This document shows, piece by piece, positions 16,641 through 27,408 of a DNA stretch of 64,000 nucleotides; the stretch's first letter is position 1, and every line of letters begins with the position of its first letter. The stretch is from VRUE01 sp963730315 (GTDB lineage: Bacteria > Actinomycetota > Thermoleophilia > Solirubrobacterales > 70-9). Location of the stretch: positions 219,841-283,840 of the forward strand of contig CAVSRD010000007.1 in NCBI GenBank assembly GCA_963730315.1, read 5' to 3'. The position numbers and the translations under genes were made by a program. The notes under the pieces were generated by a model. That model saw only the letters and a program-made list of their open reading frames with translations, did not search any database and was not told where the DNA came from.

Positions 16641-17609
16641 TCAAATACTTTGCCCATGAGTGACCCAGAGGCGCTCCTCCAGCGTGGCCGCGCGATTGGC
16701 CGCGACGTCGACTCGGCGCCACAGGGCGGGATCCGGCTCGTCGCGCTCGCTTGCCGCGTGGAAGGCCCGCGCCAGCTCGGTCCAGGCCGCCGCCGCGTCG
16801 GCGGCGAGCGGAGCCTCGGGCCGGCCGGCCTCTTCGAGGAACCGCGAGTACATCAGTCGGAAGGCTCCGCCGCCGGTGCCGCGGCGCTCGATCACCTGGT
16901 AGCCGAAGCGCGCGCACCACTGCCAGTCCTCGGTGGCCTCGGGCCATGAGCCGGCCTCGGCGGCAAAGCGGCGGACCGCGTCGATCCCGGAGAAGTCGCG
17001 GAACTCCGGCTCGAGCATCGCGCGCGCGGCCCGCTCGATCGCCGCCGGGATCGCTTCGCGCAGCCGCTCGGGATCGATCTCCCCGGCGACGGTGAACATG
17101 TGGCCGGCGAGGGGGTAGGCGGGGTGGTCGCTGTGGCGCGCCCGCTCGAGATTCTCCAGGCGTGTCGTCTGCAGATCGTCGAACCCGGTGTCGGAGAGGT
17201 GGGCCGCCTCCTCGTCGTAGCCGGCGAGGACGACCGCGTGGCCGGGGAAGTGGGCCGACTTGCCGTAATGGTCGAGGTGGTACAGGTCGGTGAGCAGGAG
17301 CACCGGGTTGCCCGCGTCGACCTCCGCCCGCGCCGCCTCCCAGGAACCGTCGCCCGATTCGAAGGTGCGCAGCCGCAGCGCCGCCCCGGTCAGCTCCGCA
17401 AAGGTCTCCTCGAGCCGCGCCGTGCGTCCGTTGAACCAGCGGCTCGGCGAGGCGCCCTCGATCGTCGCGTAGTAGAAGCAGGCGCCCGCCCCTAGGCCGA
17501 ACGCCATCTCCTCGCTGATCTCGACACCGTGGAAGGCGAGCAGGTTGCGCAGCGCGGTCGAGCCGCAATGGTGGCCGGGCTTGTGCTCGTAGTTGGGGAC
17601 GAAGGGCAT
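16641..17609 (-). CDS. BtrH N-terminal domain / DUF4872-type protein
   Basis: The 322-residue protein starts MPFVPNYEHKPGHHCGSTAL, matching the BtrH N-terminal domain, whose cysteine (here Cys15) is the presumed acyl carrier nucleophile. A papain-like core follows (FPGHAVVLAGYDEEA), then a helical DUF4872-like C-terminal half. In butirosin biosynthesis BtrH transfers an acyl group from a carrier protein to an aminoglycoside. Here there is no biosynthetic cluster around it, so the partner is unknown. The start is set at the ATG just before the conserved N-terminus; a longer reading frame upstream runs into the promoter region of the divergent PAP2 gene. Confidence 0.75.
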   Translation of the reverse strand: MPFVPNYEHKPGHHCGSTALRNLLAFHGVEISEEMAFGLGAGACFYYATIEGASPSRWFNGRTARLEETFAELTGAALRLRTFESGDGSWEAARAEVDAGNPVLLLTDLYHLDHYGKSAHFPGHAVVLAGYDEEAAHLSDTGFDDLQTTRLENLERARHSDHPAYPLAGHMFTVAGEIDPERLREAIPAAIERAARAMLEPEFRDFSGIDAVRRFAAEAGSWPEATEDWQWCARFGYQVIERRGTGGGAFRLMYSRFLEEAGRPEAPLAADAAAAWTELARAFHAASERDEPDPALWRRVDVAANRAATLEERLWVTHGQSI

Positions 17610-17676
17610 CGGGCTGCGGTCTTGATTCTGGCCGACCTTGGAGGGCCGGGGTGTCCGGGGAGGCCCCGACGCCCAA

Positions 17677-17682
17677 TATCCT
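17677..17682 (+). promoter_or_regulatory. -10 (TATCCT) of the PAP2-ychF operon
   Basis: TATCCT ends 10 bases before the ATG at 17692. The two next genes have no promoter of their own. Confidence 0.5.
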
Positions 17683-17691
17683 GCGCGGCCG

Positions 17692-18186
17692 ATGGGCGAA
17701 CTGGACCACAGGCTGTTGCGCTTCATGCGGACCCGCGGGCACTCGCCCGGCGTGGAGAGGGCTGCGAAAGCCCTGGGGGAGGCCGGCAACAATGCGGCGG
17801 TGTGGGTTGTGCTCGGGGTCGTGCTCGCGCTGCTCGATCCCTCGCGGCGGGAAGCGTGGCTGATCTGCGCGGCGCTGGGGCCGATCGCGATCGTCTTCAA
17901 CTACGGAATCAAGCTGCTCGTCCAGCGGCCGCGCCCGGTGCTGGACGGGTTGCCGCCGCTCGGCGGCGCTCCCAGCTCGCTCAGCTTCCCCTCGGCCCAC
18001 GCGCTCTCCTCGTTTGCGGTGGCGACGGCGATGGTCCGGGTCGACCCCGCGACAGCGGCGACCTTCGGCGTCGCCCTCCTCCTCTCGCTTGGCCGCCCCT
18101 ACCTCGGGATGCATTACCCGTCCGACGTTCTCGCGGGCGCCGCGCTCGGCGTTCTTCTCGGGCTGGCCGTGCCGCTGTCGCTATGA
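17692..18186 (+). CDS. PAP2 superfamily membrane phosphatase
   Basis: The 164-residue protein carries the three PAP2 motifs: KLLVQRPRP (from Lys74), SFPSAH (98-103) and SLGRPYLGMHYPSDVLAG with the catalytic His141 and Asp145. About five hydrophobic segments place it in the membrane. Family members dephosphorylate phosphatidic acid, undecaprenyl diphosphate or similar lipids; the substrate cannot be told here. The stop overlaps the ychF start as ATGA, which couples an envelope enzyme to a ribosome-associated ATPase. Confidence 0.88.
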   Translation: MGELDHRLLRFMRTRGHSPGVERAAKALGEAGNNAAVWVVLGVVLALLDPSRREAWLICAALGPIAIVFNYGIKLLVQRPRPVLDGLPPLGGAPSSLSFPSAHALSSFAVATAMVRVDPATAATFGVALLLSLGRPYLGMHYPSDVLAGAALGVLLGLAVPLSL

Positions 18187-19256
18187 AAGTCGGCATCGTC
18201 GGGCTGCCCAACGCGGGCAAGTCGACGCTGTTCAACGCGCTCACCAAGGGCGGCGCGCAGACCGGCGACTACCCGTTCACGACGATCGAGCCGAACGTGG
18301 CGATCGCCCAGGTGCCCGACGAGCGCCTGGCGCAGGTGGCGGAGACGGTCGGCAGCTCCGAACTGGTGCCGGCGACGATCTCCTTCCACGACATCGCCGG
18401 CCTGGTCAAGGGCGCCTCGGAGGGGGAGGGGCTCGGCAACCGCTTCCTCGCCTCGATCCGCGAGACCGACGCGATCTGCCACGTCGTCCGCTGCCATGCC
18501 GACAGCGGCGTTCCGCACCCCGACGGCCGGGTCGACCCGCTGGCCGATATCGAGACGATCGAGACCGAGCTGATGCTCGCCGACCTCGAGCAGGCCGAGC
18601 GGCGCCTGCAGCGGGTCGGCAAGCAGGCGAAGTCGGGCGACGCCGAGGCGCTCGCAGAGCGCGACTGGCTGGAGGAGGTTCGCGAAGCGCTCGCCGCCGC
18701 CCGCCCGGCCCGCTCGGTCCCCGTCCCCGAGGCGGCGCCAGCCGCCGCCCGCAACCTCGGGGCGCTGACCACGAAGCCTGTCCTCTACGTCGCCAACGTC
18801 GACGAGGGCGACGCCGAGCCGCCGGCGGCGGTCGCCGAGCACGCCGCCGCGGTCGGCGCCGGGGTGGTCGCGGTCAGCGCCCGGATCGAGGGCGAGCTGG
18901 CCGAGCTGGACGCCGCCGAAGCGGAGGAGATGCGCGAGTCCTACGGGGTCGAGGGCTCCGGGCTCGCCCGCCTGGTCCGCGCCGCCTACGACCTGCTCGA
19001 CCTGATCACCTTCTTCACCGCCGGCGAGGGCAAGGAGGCCGTCGCCCGGCCGCTGGCCCGTGGCGCCACCGCCTGGGAGGCGGCGGGGGAGGTGCACACC
19101 GAGATCCAGGAGGCCTTCGTCAAAGCCGAGGCGGTCGGCTGGCGGGAGCTGGTCGAGTGCGGCGGCTACGCGGCGGCCCGCGACCGCGGCCTGCTGCGCG
19201 CCGAGGGGCGCGACTACGTCGTCCACGACGGCGACGTGATCACCATTAAGGTCTGA
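18183..19256 (+). CDS. ychF: Redox-regulated ATPase YchF (Obg-like, OLA1 family)
   Basis: The 357-residue P-loop protein has G1 GLPNAGKS (7-14), the FTTIEPNVA switch region, G3 DIAGLVKGAS, an NVDE variant in place of NKxD (YVANVDEGD) typical for the ATP-preferring YchF group, and a C-terminal TGS domain (ITFFTAGEGKEA, HTEIQEAFVKAEAV). Length is normal. It is translationally coupled to the PAP2 gene and followed after 4 bases by the lipocalin-like gene. Confidence 0.95.
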   Translation: MKVGIVGLPNAGKSTLFNALTKGGAQTGDYPFTTIEPNVAIAQVPDERLAQVAETVGSSELVPATISFHDIAGLVKGASEGEGLGNRFLASIRETDAICHVVRCHADSGVPHPDGRVDPLADIETIETELMLADLEQAERRLQRVGKQAKSGDAEALAERDWLEEVREALAAARPARSVPVPEAAPAAARNLGALTTKPVLYVANVDEGDAEPPAAVAEHAAAVGAGVVAVSARIEGELAELDAAEAEEMRESYGVEGSGLARLVRAAYDLLDLITFFTAGEGKEAVARPLARGATAWEAAGEVHTEIQEAFVKAEAVGWRELVECGGYAAARDRGLLRAEGRDYVVHDGDVITIKV

Positions 19257-19260
19257 CGCA

Positions 19261-20256
19261 ATGGACCAGGGAGCGCGGTTCCCGCGCGTCGCCGCCAAGG
19301 CGGGGCACTACGAGAGCTTCTACATCAAGGCCTGCCGGCCGGGCGGCGGGCAGGGGATCTGGATCCGCCACACGGTCCACAAGCGGCCGGGGGCCGAGCC
19401 GAACGCCTCGATCTGGTTCGTGCTGTTCGACCGCGAGGCGGAGGGGCCGCGTGCGACCAAGGCGACCGTGCCGGCGGCGGAGCTGGCGGCGCCGGCCGGG
19501 TCGTGGATCAGGGTCGACGGGGCGGAGATCGGGCCGGGCCGGGCGAGCGGCTCGGTCGCCACCGATGCGCTCACGGCCTCCTGGGAGCTGAGCTTCGCCG
19601 GCGACGCGGCACCCTGCAAGTACCTCCCGGCCGACTGGCTGTACGGAGCGCCGCTGCCCCGCACCAAGTTCGTCGCGCCGTTCCCCGACGCCCGCTTCGA
19701 CGGCCGGCTGGAGGTCGACGGCGAGGAGGTCGAGATCGCCGGCTGGCCGGGGATGATCGGCCACAACTGGGGCAGCGAGCACGCCGAGCGCTGGGTCTGG
19801 CTGGAGGGCAGCGGCTTCGAGGACTCGCCCGGCACCTACTTCGACGCCGGCGCCGCGCGGATCGCGCTCGGTCCCTGGACCACCTCCTGGATCCCCTCCG
19901 GGATGCTGGTGCTCGACGGCGAGCCGCACCGGCTCGGCGGCCTCGGCCGGATCCGCTCCGCCTCGGTCGAGGAGTCGCCGGGGGAGTGCTCCTTCGTCCT
20001 GCCGGGGAAGGACGTGGTCGTGCGCGGCAGGGTCTCGGCCCCGAGGAAGGACTTCGTCGGCTGGGTGTACGCCGACCCCGACGGGCCGGAGCACAACACG
20101 GTCAACTGCTCGGTCGCCGACCTCGAGCTGACCGTCGAACGCCCGGCGCTCCCGCCCCGCAGGCTGGAGCTGCCCGCGGGCGCCGCCTACGAGCTGGGAA
20201 TGCGCGAGACCGACCACGGGATCCCGATCCAGCCCTACCCGGACGGCGGCAGCTAG
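19261..20256 (+). CDS. Lipocalin-like (AttH/CrtC-type) domain protein
   Basis: The 331-residue soluble protein is rich in beta strands and has the segment MIGHNWGSEHAERWVWLEG, resembling the HxxG/RW motifs of the CrtC hydratase/AttH lipocalin-like superfamily and tocopherol cyclase-like proteins. No signal peptide or transmembrane helix is seen. A role with a hydrophobic or isoprenoid ligand is possible but not shown. It begins 4 bases after ychF and probably belongs to that operon. Assignment is moderate: the fold call rests on one motif and the strand pattern. Confidence 0.6.
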   Translation: MDQGARFPRVAAKAGHYESFYIKACRPGGGQGIWIRHTVHKRPGAEPNASIWFVLFDREAEGPRATKATVPAAELAAPAGSWIRVDGAEIGPGRASGSVATDALTASWELSFAGDAAPCKYLPADWLYGAPLPRTKFVAPFPDARFDGRLEVDGEEVEIAGWPGMIGHNWGSEHAERWVWLEGSGFEDSPGTYFDAGAARIALGPWTTSWIPSGMLVLDGEPHRLGGLGRIRSASVEESPGECSFVLPGKDVVVRGRVSAPRKDFVGWVYADPDGPEHNTVNCSVADLELTVERPALPPRRLELPAGAAYELGMRETDHGIPIQPYPDGGS

Positions 20257-20401
20257 GATGCGCAGAATGTCCGCGATGCAGTTGGCTTGATCGGGCTTGG
20301 CGTTTCTGATTGGGACGGATCTGTACGGGCCAAAGTAGAGACGGCTCGGGGAGGCGCTCCTGTTTTGCGGGCAGTGGGACACAGCACTCGACGAGAACCG
20401 C

Positions 20402-20406
20402 GGAGG
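20402..20406 (+). promoter_or_regulatory. Ribosome binding site GGAGG
   Basis: GGAGG lies 5 bases before the ATG at 20412 and fixes the start of the secreted protein. This gene is therefore leadered, unlike many neighbours. The 155 bases upstream of the ATG show no clear promoter hexamers. Confidence 0.65.
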
Positions 20407-20411
20407 TAGAG

Positions 20412-22848
20412 ATGTCTGTCTTGCAGGACGCCGCAATGAGCTCAGTCGCCCCCCCCTCAGTCGCCGGAGGAAGGCACCGGCGATCGCTGCTCCTGCTGCC
20501 GATCGCGGCGCTGCTCGCGTGGGGGCTGAGCTTCGGCGCCGCACCGGCCGCCGCCGCGAAGAGCCAGCCGCTCCACCCCTACACCGGCCCGGTCACCCGA
20601 GCCGGAAGCGGCGCCGAACCCGGCCCCAAGGGGCCGGGCGCGACGCCCCGGGGTGCGAAACAGGCGATCCCGCTGCTCAACCCCGACCCGGCGGCGCTGC
20701 GCCGGGCGCACGCCCGCGCGGCGCGGCGCGGCAGCAGCAGCGGCGCCCGGTCTCCGCAGACGCTCACGCCCCTGCCCAAGGCCGCCGTGTTCGGAGGCCT
20801 CAACAAACCGGGGATGTCCGCCGCGCAGTCCGAAGGCACCACCACCCCACCCGACACGACCGGCGCGATCGGCCCGAGCAACTACCTGGAGTTCGTCAAC
20901 GGCACCGGCATCACCGCCTACGACCGCGAACTGAACGCCGTCTCGGGCCCCGTCGCCCTGGACGACTTCATCGAATATCCGACGGACGAAGCGGTGTTCG
21001 ATCCGCAGATCCAGTGGGACCAGAGCTGGGGGCGCTGGATCTACGCGATGGACGACATCGCAGGGCCGTCTGCCAACTACCTCGCCTTCGGCTGGTCGAA
21101 GACCGCGGACCCGAGCAACCTGACGACCGAAGAACCGGGAGAAGGGCTCGGAGCGGGCTGGTGCTCGTACTTCATCTTCACCGGAGAAGAATTCGACGAC
21201 TACCCGAAGCTCGGCCACAGCGACAGCGGCATCACGATCGGGACCAACGTCTTCAACGAAAGCGAAGAATTCCTCGGCTCGCGGCTCTGGTCGATCGCCA
21301 AGCTCGGGAGCCCCGAGATCTGCCCCGAACTGGGGGTGGGGTCGATCGCGTCGACCGGAGCGCTGTTCACCGAACACGGAGAACCCGCGTTCACGCCGGT
21401 GCCGGCCAACACCGCCGACAGCTCGGCCGACAGCTATGCGGTCGCCTCCGACAGCTCGATCTTCGACGGAAAGTCTCAGCTGACGGCCTGGCACATCAGC
21501 GGGGCCGGAGAAGGGGCGACGCTGACCCTGGACGGCGACATCGGGGTCCCGGTCTTCGAAGTCCCGGCCTACGTCCCCCAGCCCGGAACCTCCCAGGTGA
21601 TCGACTCCAGCGACACCCGGCTGACCAACGCGGTCGCGGTGACCGATCCGGAAGCCGGCCAGGAGGCTGTCTGGACGCAGCACACGGTCGACGGCCCCGG
21701 CGGCCGCTCGGTGGTGCGCTGGTACGAGGTGCTGCCCGGCGCCCAGTCTGTCCGTCAGGAAGGGACGATCTCCGACCCCAACCAGTTCGTCTTCAACGGG
21801 GCGATCTCGCCCTCCCGCGCAGGGCGACTCGGCGGTGATCGACTTCAACCGCGGCAGCTCGACGCTGTTCCCGGAGATGCACGCGCAGTCGCGCGACCAC
21901 GACACGCCGCTCGGCCAGATGGAAGGGGACGTCCTGCTCGGCACCAGCGCGGGCCACGCCGTCGACTTCTCCTGCAAAATCGGGGAAGAAGAACCCTGTC
22001 GCTGGGGCGACTACGCGGGCGCCAGCCCCGACCCCGTCGCGGGGGGCGTCGTCTGGGGCTCCAACCAGGGGCTCGCGGCGCCGAGTGGCGAACTCTCCCG
22101 CTGGACGACGCGCAACTTCGCCCTCCTCGCCGACGAAACGGCTCCGGCCGCGCCGACGATCACCGGCACCGACCCGGTGAGCCCGGCAAACAACAACAGC
22201 CCCAGGGTGAAGGGCAGCGCTGAGAGCCTCTCGACGGTCCGCGTCTACAAGTCAGGCGACTGCTCGGGCGCGGTCGCGGCCGAGGGCAGCGCCGCCAGCT
22301 TCGGCTCGCCCGGCCTCGGCGTCAGCGTCGCTGACAACGCCACCACCCAGCTCACCGCCACCGCCACCGACGACGCCGGCAACACCTCGTCCTGCTCTAA
22401 CTCCATCTCCTACACGGAGAGCACGCCGCCCCCGCCCCCACCGCTGCCGATACACGGCATCGCGTTCGCCAAGAAGTTCGCCTTCGTGAAGCGCGGCAAG
22501 GCGCTCCTCAGGATGACCTGCCGCGGCGCCGGTCCCTGCTGGGGATCGCTGCGGCTCGTCTACCGGAAGAAGGTGCGCAAGCACAGGGGCAAGCGGGCGA
22601 AGAGCTCGAAGCGGCGGGTGCGCAACATCGTGATCGGCAGGGCCCGCTTCTCGATCCCCCTCGGCCGGACCAGGGTGGTCCGCGTGCAGCTCAACCGCAA
22701 GGGAAGGCGGTTCGTGCGGCGGGCCGGCAGGCGCGGCGTCAAGGTCAAGCTGCGGGGCAGCGGCGTGGCCAACCGCAACGTGCGGCTGAAGCAGAAGAAG
22801 CACAAGCGCAAGCACCGCAAGGGCAAGAAGCGCGGGTCGAAGAGCTGA
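20412..22848 (+). pseudogene. Large secreted Ig-domain protein, broken by one frameshift
   Basis: A signal peptide (about residues 20-47, ending in AAPAAAAKS) opens a reading frame that continues to about base 21822. Homologous coding then continues one frame over, from VIDFNRGSSTLF to the stop at 22848. Reading GGG at 21822-21824 as GG restores one product of about 811 residues. The N-terminal part has a repeating beta-rich pattern with WGRWIYAMDD and TPPDTTGAIGPSNYL. It is followed by a bacterial Ig-like segment (APAAPTITGTDP) and a very basic C-terminal domain rich in Lys and Arg. Codon use is odd: GAA far outnumbers GAG between about 20.8 and 21.7 kb, opposite to neighbours. Function unknown. 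The break may be a sequencing error or a recent mutation. Confidence 0.75.
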
Positions 22849-22873
22849 GAGGCGGCATCCCGCCCCGGGCGGC

Positions 22874-24067
22874 TCAGCCGGCCGCAGCGCCGCCGGCCGG
22901 GCCGCCCGGCGCTTCGCCGCCCGCCGGGGCGCCCTGGCCCTCCCCCGCGCCTTCTTCGCCGCCGACCACCCGGCCGCCGACGATCTTGCGGAAGCGCATC
23001 CAGGTGCTGTAGGCGCCGAGCGCCGCCTGCAGCCGGTCGCCGCGCACCTTGGTCGTGCCGCCCGTCCCGATCAGCTTCGCCCAGACGATCCGCGGCGAGA
23101 CGCCGCGCTTGACGACAACGACCCGCCTCAGTCCGCCGTCGAGGTTGCCGCCGAGCCTGGCGCCGATCTCCCGCCCCGTGAAGCGCAGCTTCCAGCTGTG
23201 CAGCGGGCAGGAGCCGTCGTAGGGGTCGGGGACGCCGGTCAGGTAGGGGATGCGGGGGCCGAAGAAGACGTTCTGGACGCTCTCCGTGTGGCCTCCCGAG
23301 CAGGCCGAGAAGAACGTCTCGGCCACCTTGCCGCCGTACATCGCGACTTGCCCTTCGGTCGCGTCGGCCGCGCGGTTGGTCGCCGCCGTCTCGCTGCCGA
23401 CCCCCTTGTACACCTGGCTGCGGGTGTCGGCGTAGAGGTCGAAGCCATTGCCGCCCACCCCGGCGGCCAGCGCGAAGGAGCGTGCCGCGACCGCCTGCGC
23501 GCGCAGCTCGGCCTGCGGCCAGGAGGGGGGTGACTCGTTTGCGATCACTCCCTTCACGTACTGGTCGACCGGCACCGCGTTGACCGCGTTGAGCGAGCCG
23601 CCGCCCGCCGGAACGACCTCCAGCGCCCCCCGGTAGGCGGCCCCGCCGATCTTCACCGAGCCGTGCCCGGCTGCCCGCAGCCTGCGGCCGCAGTTGGTGA
23701 GCGCCCGGCCCCCCGCGGCGCGGAGCTGCACGCTGCCTCCGACCCGCCGCGCCGCGTAGGCGCGCCGCGGGTCGAGGCTGCGGCCGCAGGCGCTGGTCGC
23801 ACCGCCGAAGCCGACGTCGCCGCTCGAGGCGTCGAGCAGCACGCGGACGACGCGAGGGCCGGCCAGCCTGCCGATCGACGTCCCCGGGTAGTAGTGACCG
23901 ATGATGAACCGGTAGCCCCTGCCGTGCTCTGCGTAGCCGTAGGCGCCGTACTGGCTCATCCCGACCCCGTGGCCGAAGCCGTGGCCCAGCACCACCCAGC
24001 GGACGCCGGCCCGGGCGCTGGGCGCGAGGAGCAGGAGGAAGAAAAGGGTGGCGAGGCGGAGTCGCAT
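22874..24067 (-). CDS. Secreted SpoIID/LytB-domain protein
   Basis: The 397-residue protein has a signal peptide (residues 1-20) and a SpoIID domain: GHGFGHGVGMSQYGAYGYA at the front, VDQYVKGVIANESP and AELRAQAVAARSFAL in the core, and SACSGGHTESVQNVF. SpoIID is a lytic transglycosylase acting on denuded glycan in sporulating bacteria, but SpoIID domains also occur in non-sporulating lineages. No sporulation gene is nearby, so a general cell-wall role is more likely. The catalytic Glu candidate is in ANESPPSW. The last 35 residues are a Gly/Ala/Pro-rich tail. It diverges from the aldehyde dehydrogenase at 24125. Confidence 0.87.
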   Translation of the reverse strand: MRLRLATLFFLLLLAPSARAGVRWVVLGHGFGHGVGMSQYGAYGYAEHGRGYRFIIGHYYPGTSIGRLAGPRVVRVLLDASSGDVGFGGATSACGRSLDPRRAYAARRVGGSVQLRAAGGRALTNCGRRLRAAGHGSVKIGGAAYRGALEVVPAGGGSLNAVNAVPVDQYVKGVIANESPPSWPQAELRAQAVAARSFALAAGVGGNGFDLYADTRSQVYKGVGSETAATNRAADATEGQVAMYGGKVAETFFSACSGGHTESVQNVFFGPRIPYLTGVPDPYDGSCPLHSWKLRFTGREIGARLGGNLDGGLRRVVVVKRGVSPRIVWAKLIGTGGTTKVRGDRLQAALGAYSTWMRFRKIVGGRVVGGEEGAGEGQGAPAGGEAPGGPAGGAAAG

Positions 24068-24110
24068 GTTCAGCTCAACAGATTCGCGTCTCGGGAGTCT
24101 TGGCCTGCAC

Positions 24111-24116
24111 TACGCT
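24111..24116 (+). promoter_or_regulatory. -10 (TACGCT) of the second aldehyde dehydrogenase
   Basis: TACGCT ends 9 bases before the ATG at 24125 in the 57-base divergent gap. Confidence 0.5.
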
Positions 24117-24124
24117 TTGTAACG

Positions 24125-25570
24125 ATGGCGACTCGGGCTCCGCAGGCGGTCGACCACCAGCTTCTGCTCGCCGGCGAGTGGATCGCGACCGGCGAGTGGG
24201 ACGAGGTTGCCAGCCCCTACGACGGGAGCGCGGTCGGCCGGGTCGCGCGCGGCGAGGCCTCGCTGGTCGACCGGGCGGCGATCGCCGCCCGCGCCGCCTT
24301 CGAGTCGGGCGACTTCGTCCAGCACGAGCGGGCCGCCGTTCTCGATCGGGCCGCGGAGCTGGTTGCCGCACGGCTCGACGACCTGGCTTCGACGATCGCC
24401 GCCGAGGCCGGCAAGCCGCTGAAGGCGGCCCGGGCGGAGGCGGGGCGGTGCGTCGACACGCTCGCCTTCTCCGCGGTCGAGGCGCGCAAGCTGAGCGGCG
24501 CCGCCGTGCCGATGGACGCCTCGGCGGCGGGCGCCGGCAAGCTCGGCCTGACGCTGCGCGTCCCGTATGGCGTGGTCGGTGCGATCAGCCCCTTCAACTT
24601 CCCGCTCAACCTGGTCGCCCACAAGCTCGGCCCGGCGATCGCCGCCGGCAACGCGGTCGTCCTCAAGCCGGCCGGGCAGACGCCGATCTCGGCCCTGAAG
24701 CTGGCCGCGATCCTGGTCGAGGCGGGCCTGCCCGAGGGCTGGCTGAGCGTCGTCCCCGGCCCCGGCTCGGAGGTCGGCAAGGCGATCGTCGAGCACGAGC
24801 TGACCGCCGCGCTCAGCTTCACCGGCTCGGCCGCCGTCGGCTGGGGGATCCGCAGCCGCGTCCCGCACAAGAAGGTCAACCTCGAGCTGGGATCCAACGC
24901 ACCGCTGATCGTCCACGGCGACGGCGACTGGGAGATGGCGGCCGACAAGGGGAAGCTGCACGCCTTCTCGCACGCGGGCCAGAGCTGCATCTCGATCCAG
25001 CGGGTACTGGTCCACGAGGAGGTCGCCGACGCCTTCGTGGAGCGCCTCGTCGCCAACGCCGAGGCGCTGCGCGTCGGCGATCCACTCGACCCCGAGACCG
25101 ACGTCGGCCCGCTGATCTCCCCCGGCGACCGCGATCGGGTCAAGGACTGGGTCGACGAGGCGGTCGCCGGCGGCGCCGAGCTGCTGACCGGCGGCGAGCT
25201 GGTCGACGCGGGCCGCTGCCTCGCCCCGACCCTGCTCGGCTCGCCGCCGCACGAGGCCAAGGTCTGGTGCGAGGAGGTCTTCGGGCCGGTGGCGACGATC
25301 GACCGCTACCGCGACTTCGGCGAGGCGCTGCGGATGGCCAACGACTCCAGGTACGGCCTTCAGGCGGGCGTCTTCACCCGCGACGTCGGCCGTGCCCTCG
25401 AGGCGGCTCGCTCGCTCGAGTTCGGCGGCGTGCTGATCAACGAGGTCCCCACCTTCCGCGCCGACCAACAGCCCTACGGCGGCGTCAAGGACTCCGGCAA
25501 CACCCGCGAGGGCCCCGCCTACGCGGTGCTGGAGCTGACCGAGGAGCGCCTCGTCACGCTGCAGGGCTGA
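24125..25570 (+). CDS. Aldehyde dehydrogenase (GAPN/lactaldehyde dehydrogenase-like)
   Basis: The 481-residue ALDH carries the catalytic cysteine in HAGQSCISIQRV, the general base in NLELGSNAPLIV, the FTGSAAVGWGIR cofactor loop and the SPFNFPLNLVAHKLG segment. The GSN variant and overall pattern resemble non-phosphorylating glyceraldehyde-3-phosphate and lactaldehyde dehydrogenases. The neighbouring benzoylformate decarboxylase (28.2 kb) would make an aldehyde, so this enzyme could oxidise it, but that is inference. Its stop is 7 bases from the convergent fumarase stop. Confidence 0.9.
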   Translation: MATRAPQAVDHQLLLAGEWIATGEWDEVASPYDGSAVGRVARGEASLVDRAAIAARAAFESGDFVQHERAAVLDRAAELVAARLDDLASTIAAEAGKPLKAARAEAGRCVDTLAFSAVEARKLSGAAVPMDASAAGAGKLGLTLRVPYGVVGAISPFNFPLNLVAHKLGPAIAAGNAVVLKPAGQTPISALKLAAILVEAGLPEGWLSVVPGPGSEVGKAIVEHELTAALSFTGSAAVGWGIRSRVPHKKVNLELGSNAPLIVHGDGDWEMAADKGKLHAFSHAGQSCISIQRVLVHEEVADAFVERLVANAEALRVGDPLDPETDVGPLISPGDRDRVKDWVDEAVAGGAELLTGGELVDAGRCLAPTLLGSPPHEAKVWCEEVFGPVATIDRYRDFGEALRMANDSRYGLQAGVFTRDVGRALEAARSLEFGGVLINEVPTFRADQQPYGGVKDSGNTREGPAYAVLELTEERLVTLQG

Positions 25571-25577
25571 GCGCGGG

Positions 25578-26891
<1,314 letters not shown>

Positions 26892-26920
26892 CCGTCTCCT
26901 CGATCGTGGCCGCTTGCAGT

Positions 26921-27394
26921 TCAACCATCGTCCCGACCGGCAGCGTATCCACTCCGATATGCCCGATAGAAGGCCGCCGGAAGGGGCCTCCCGTCGGGGC
27001 TGTAGCGGGCTGCCGCGACGAGGCGGCGGATCAGCTCGGCGTGGATGCCCTCGGTCCCGTCGGCGCCGCGCTCGGCCGCCCCGAGCAGGTAGCCGAGCCG
27101 CACGTTGGCGGCGCCGCCCGGCCTGGCGCGGGCCTCGGCGTTCAGCTTGGTCGCCGCGGTCACCATCGCCGCGCCGACCGTCGCCAGGTCGCCACCCTTC
27201 TGGTTTTCGACCAGGCAGGCGGAGATCGGCGTCTCGCCCTGCAGCCGCACCTCGCCGGGCGCCCTTTCCAGCGCCCGCAGGTAGGCCGTCGTCCCTTCCA
27301 GGCAGGCGACCGGGGTCGAGTCGCTGGGACCGCCGCAGCCGGCGACCCCGAGCAGCCCGCCGGCGACGGCGGCGATGGCAGCGAGACGGCGCAC
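26921..27394 (-). CDS. Small lipoprotein of unknown function
   Basis: About 157 residues with a lipoprotein signal peptide ending in the lipobox GVAGC, then a helical soluble domain with two cysteines (VACLEGTT, ISACLVENQ) that could form a disulfide. No family recognised. GTG 27394 is preferred over ATG 27403 because a TAGGAT hexamer at 27407-27402 overlaps the latter and lies 8 bases before the GTG. It heads a likely two-gene unit with fumC. Confidence 0.75.
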   Translation of the reverse strand: MRRLAAIAAVAGGLLGVAGCGGPSDSTPVACLEGTTAYLRALERAPGEVRLQGETPISACLVENQKGGDLATVGAAMVTAATKLNAEARARPGGAANVRLGYLLGAAERGADGTEGIHAELIRRLVAAARYSPDGRPLPAAFYRAYRSGYAAGRDDG

Positions 27395-27401
27395 CGCCCG
27401 C

Positions 27402-27407
27402 ATCCTA
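27402..27407 (-). promoter_or_regulatory. -10 (TAGGAT) of the lipoprotein/fumC unit
   Basis: TAGGAT ends 8 bases before the GTG at 27394 and directly abuts the long hairpin that ends the upstream gene. Confidence 0.55.
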
Positions 27408-27408
27408 T

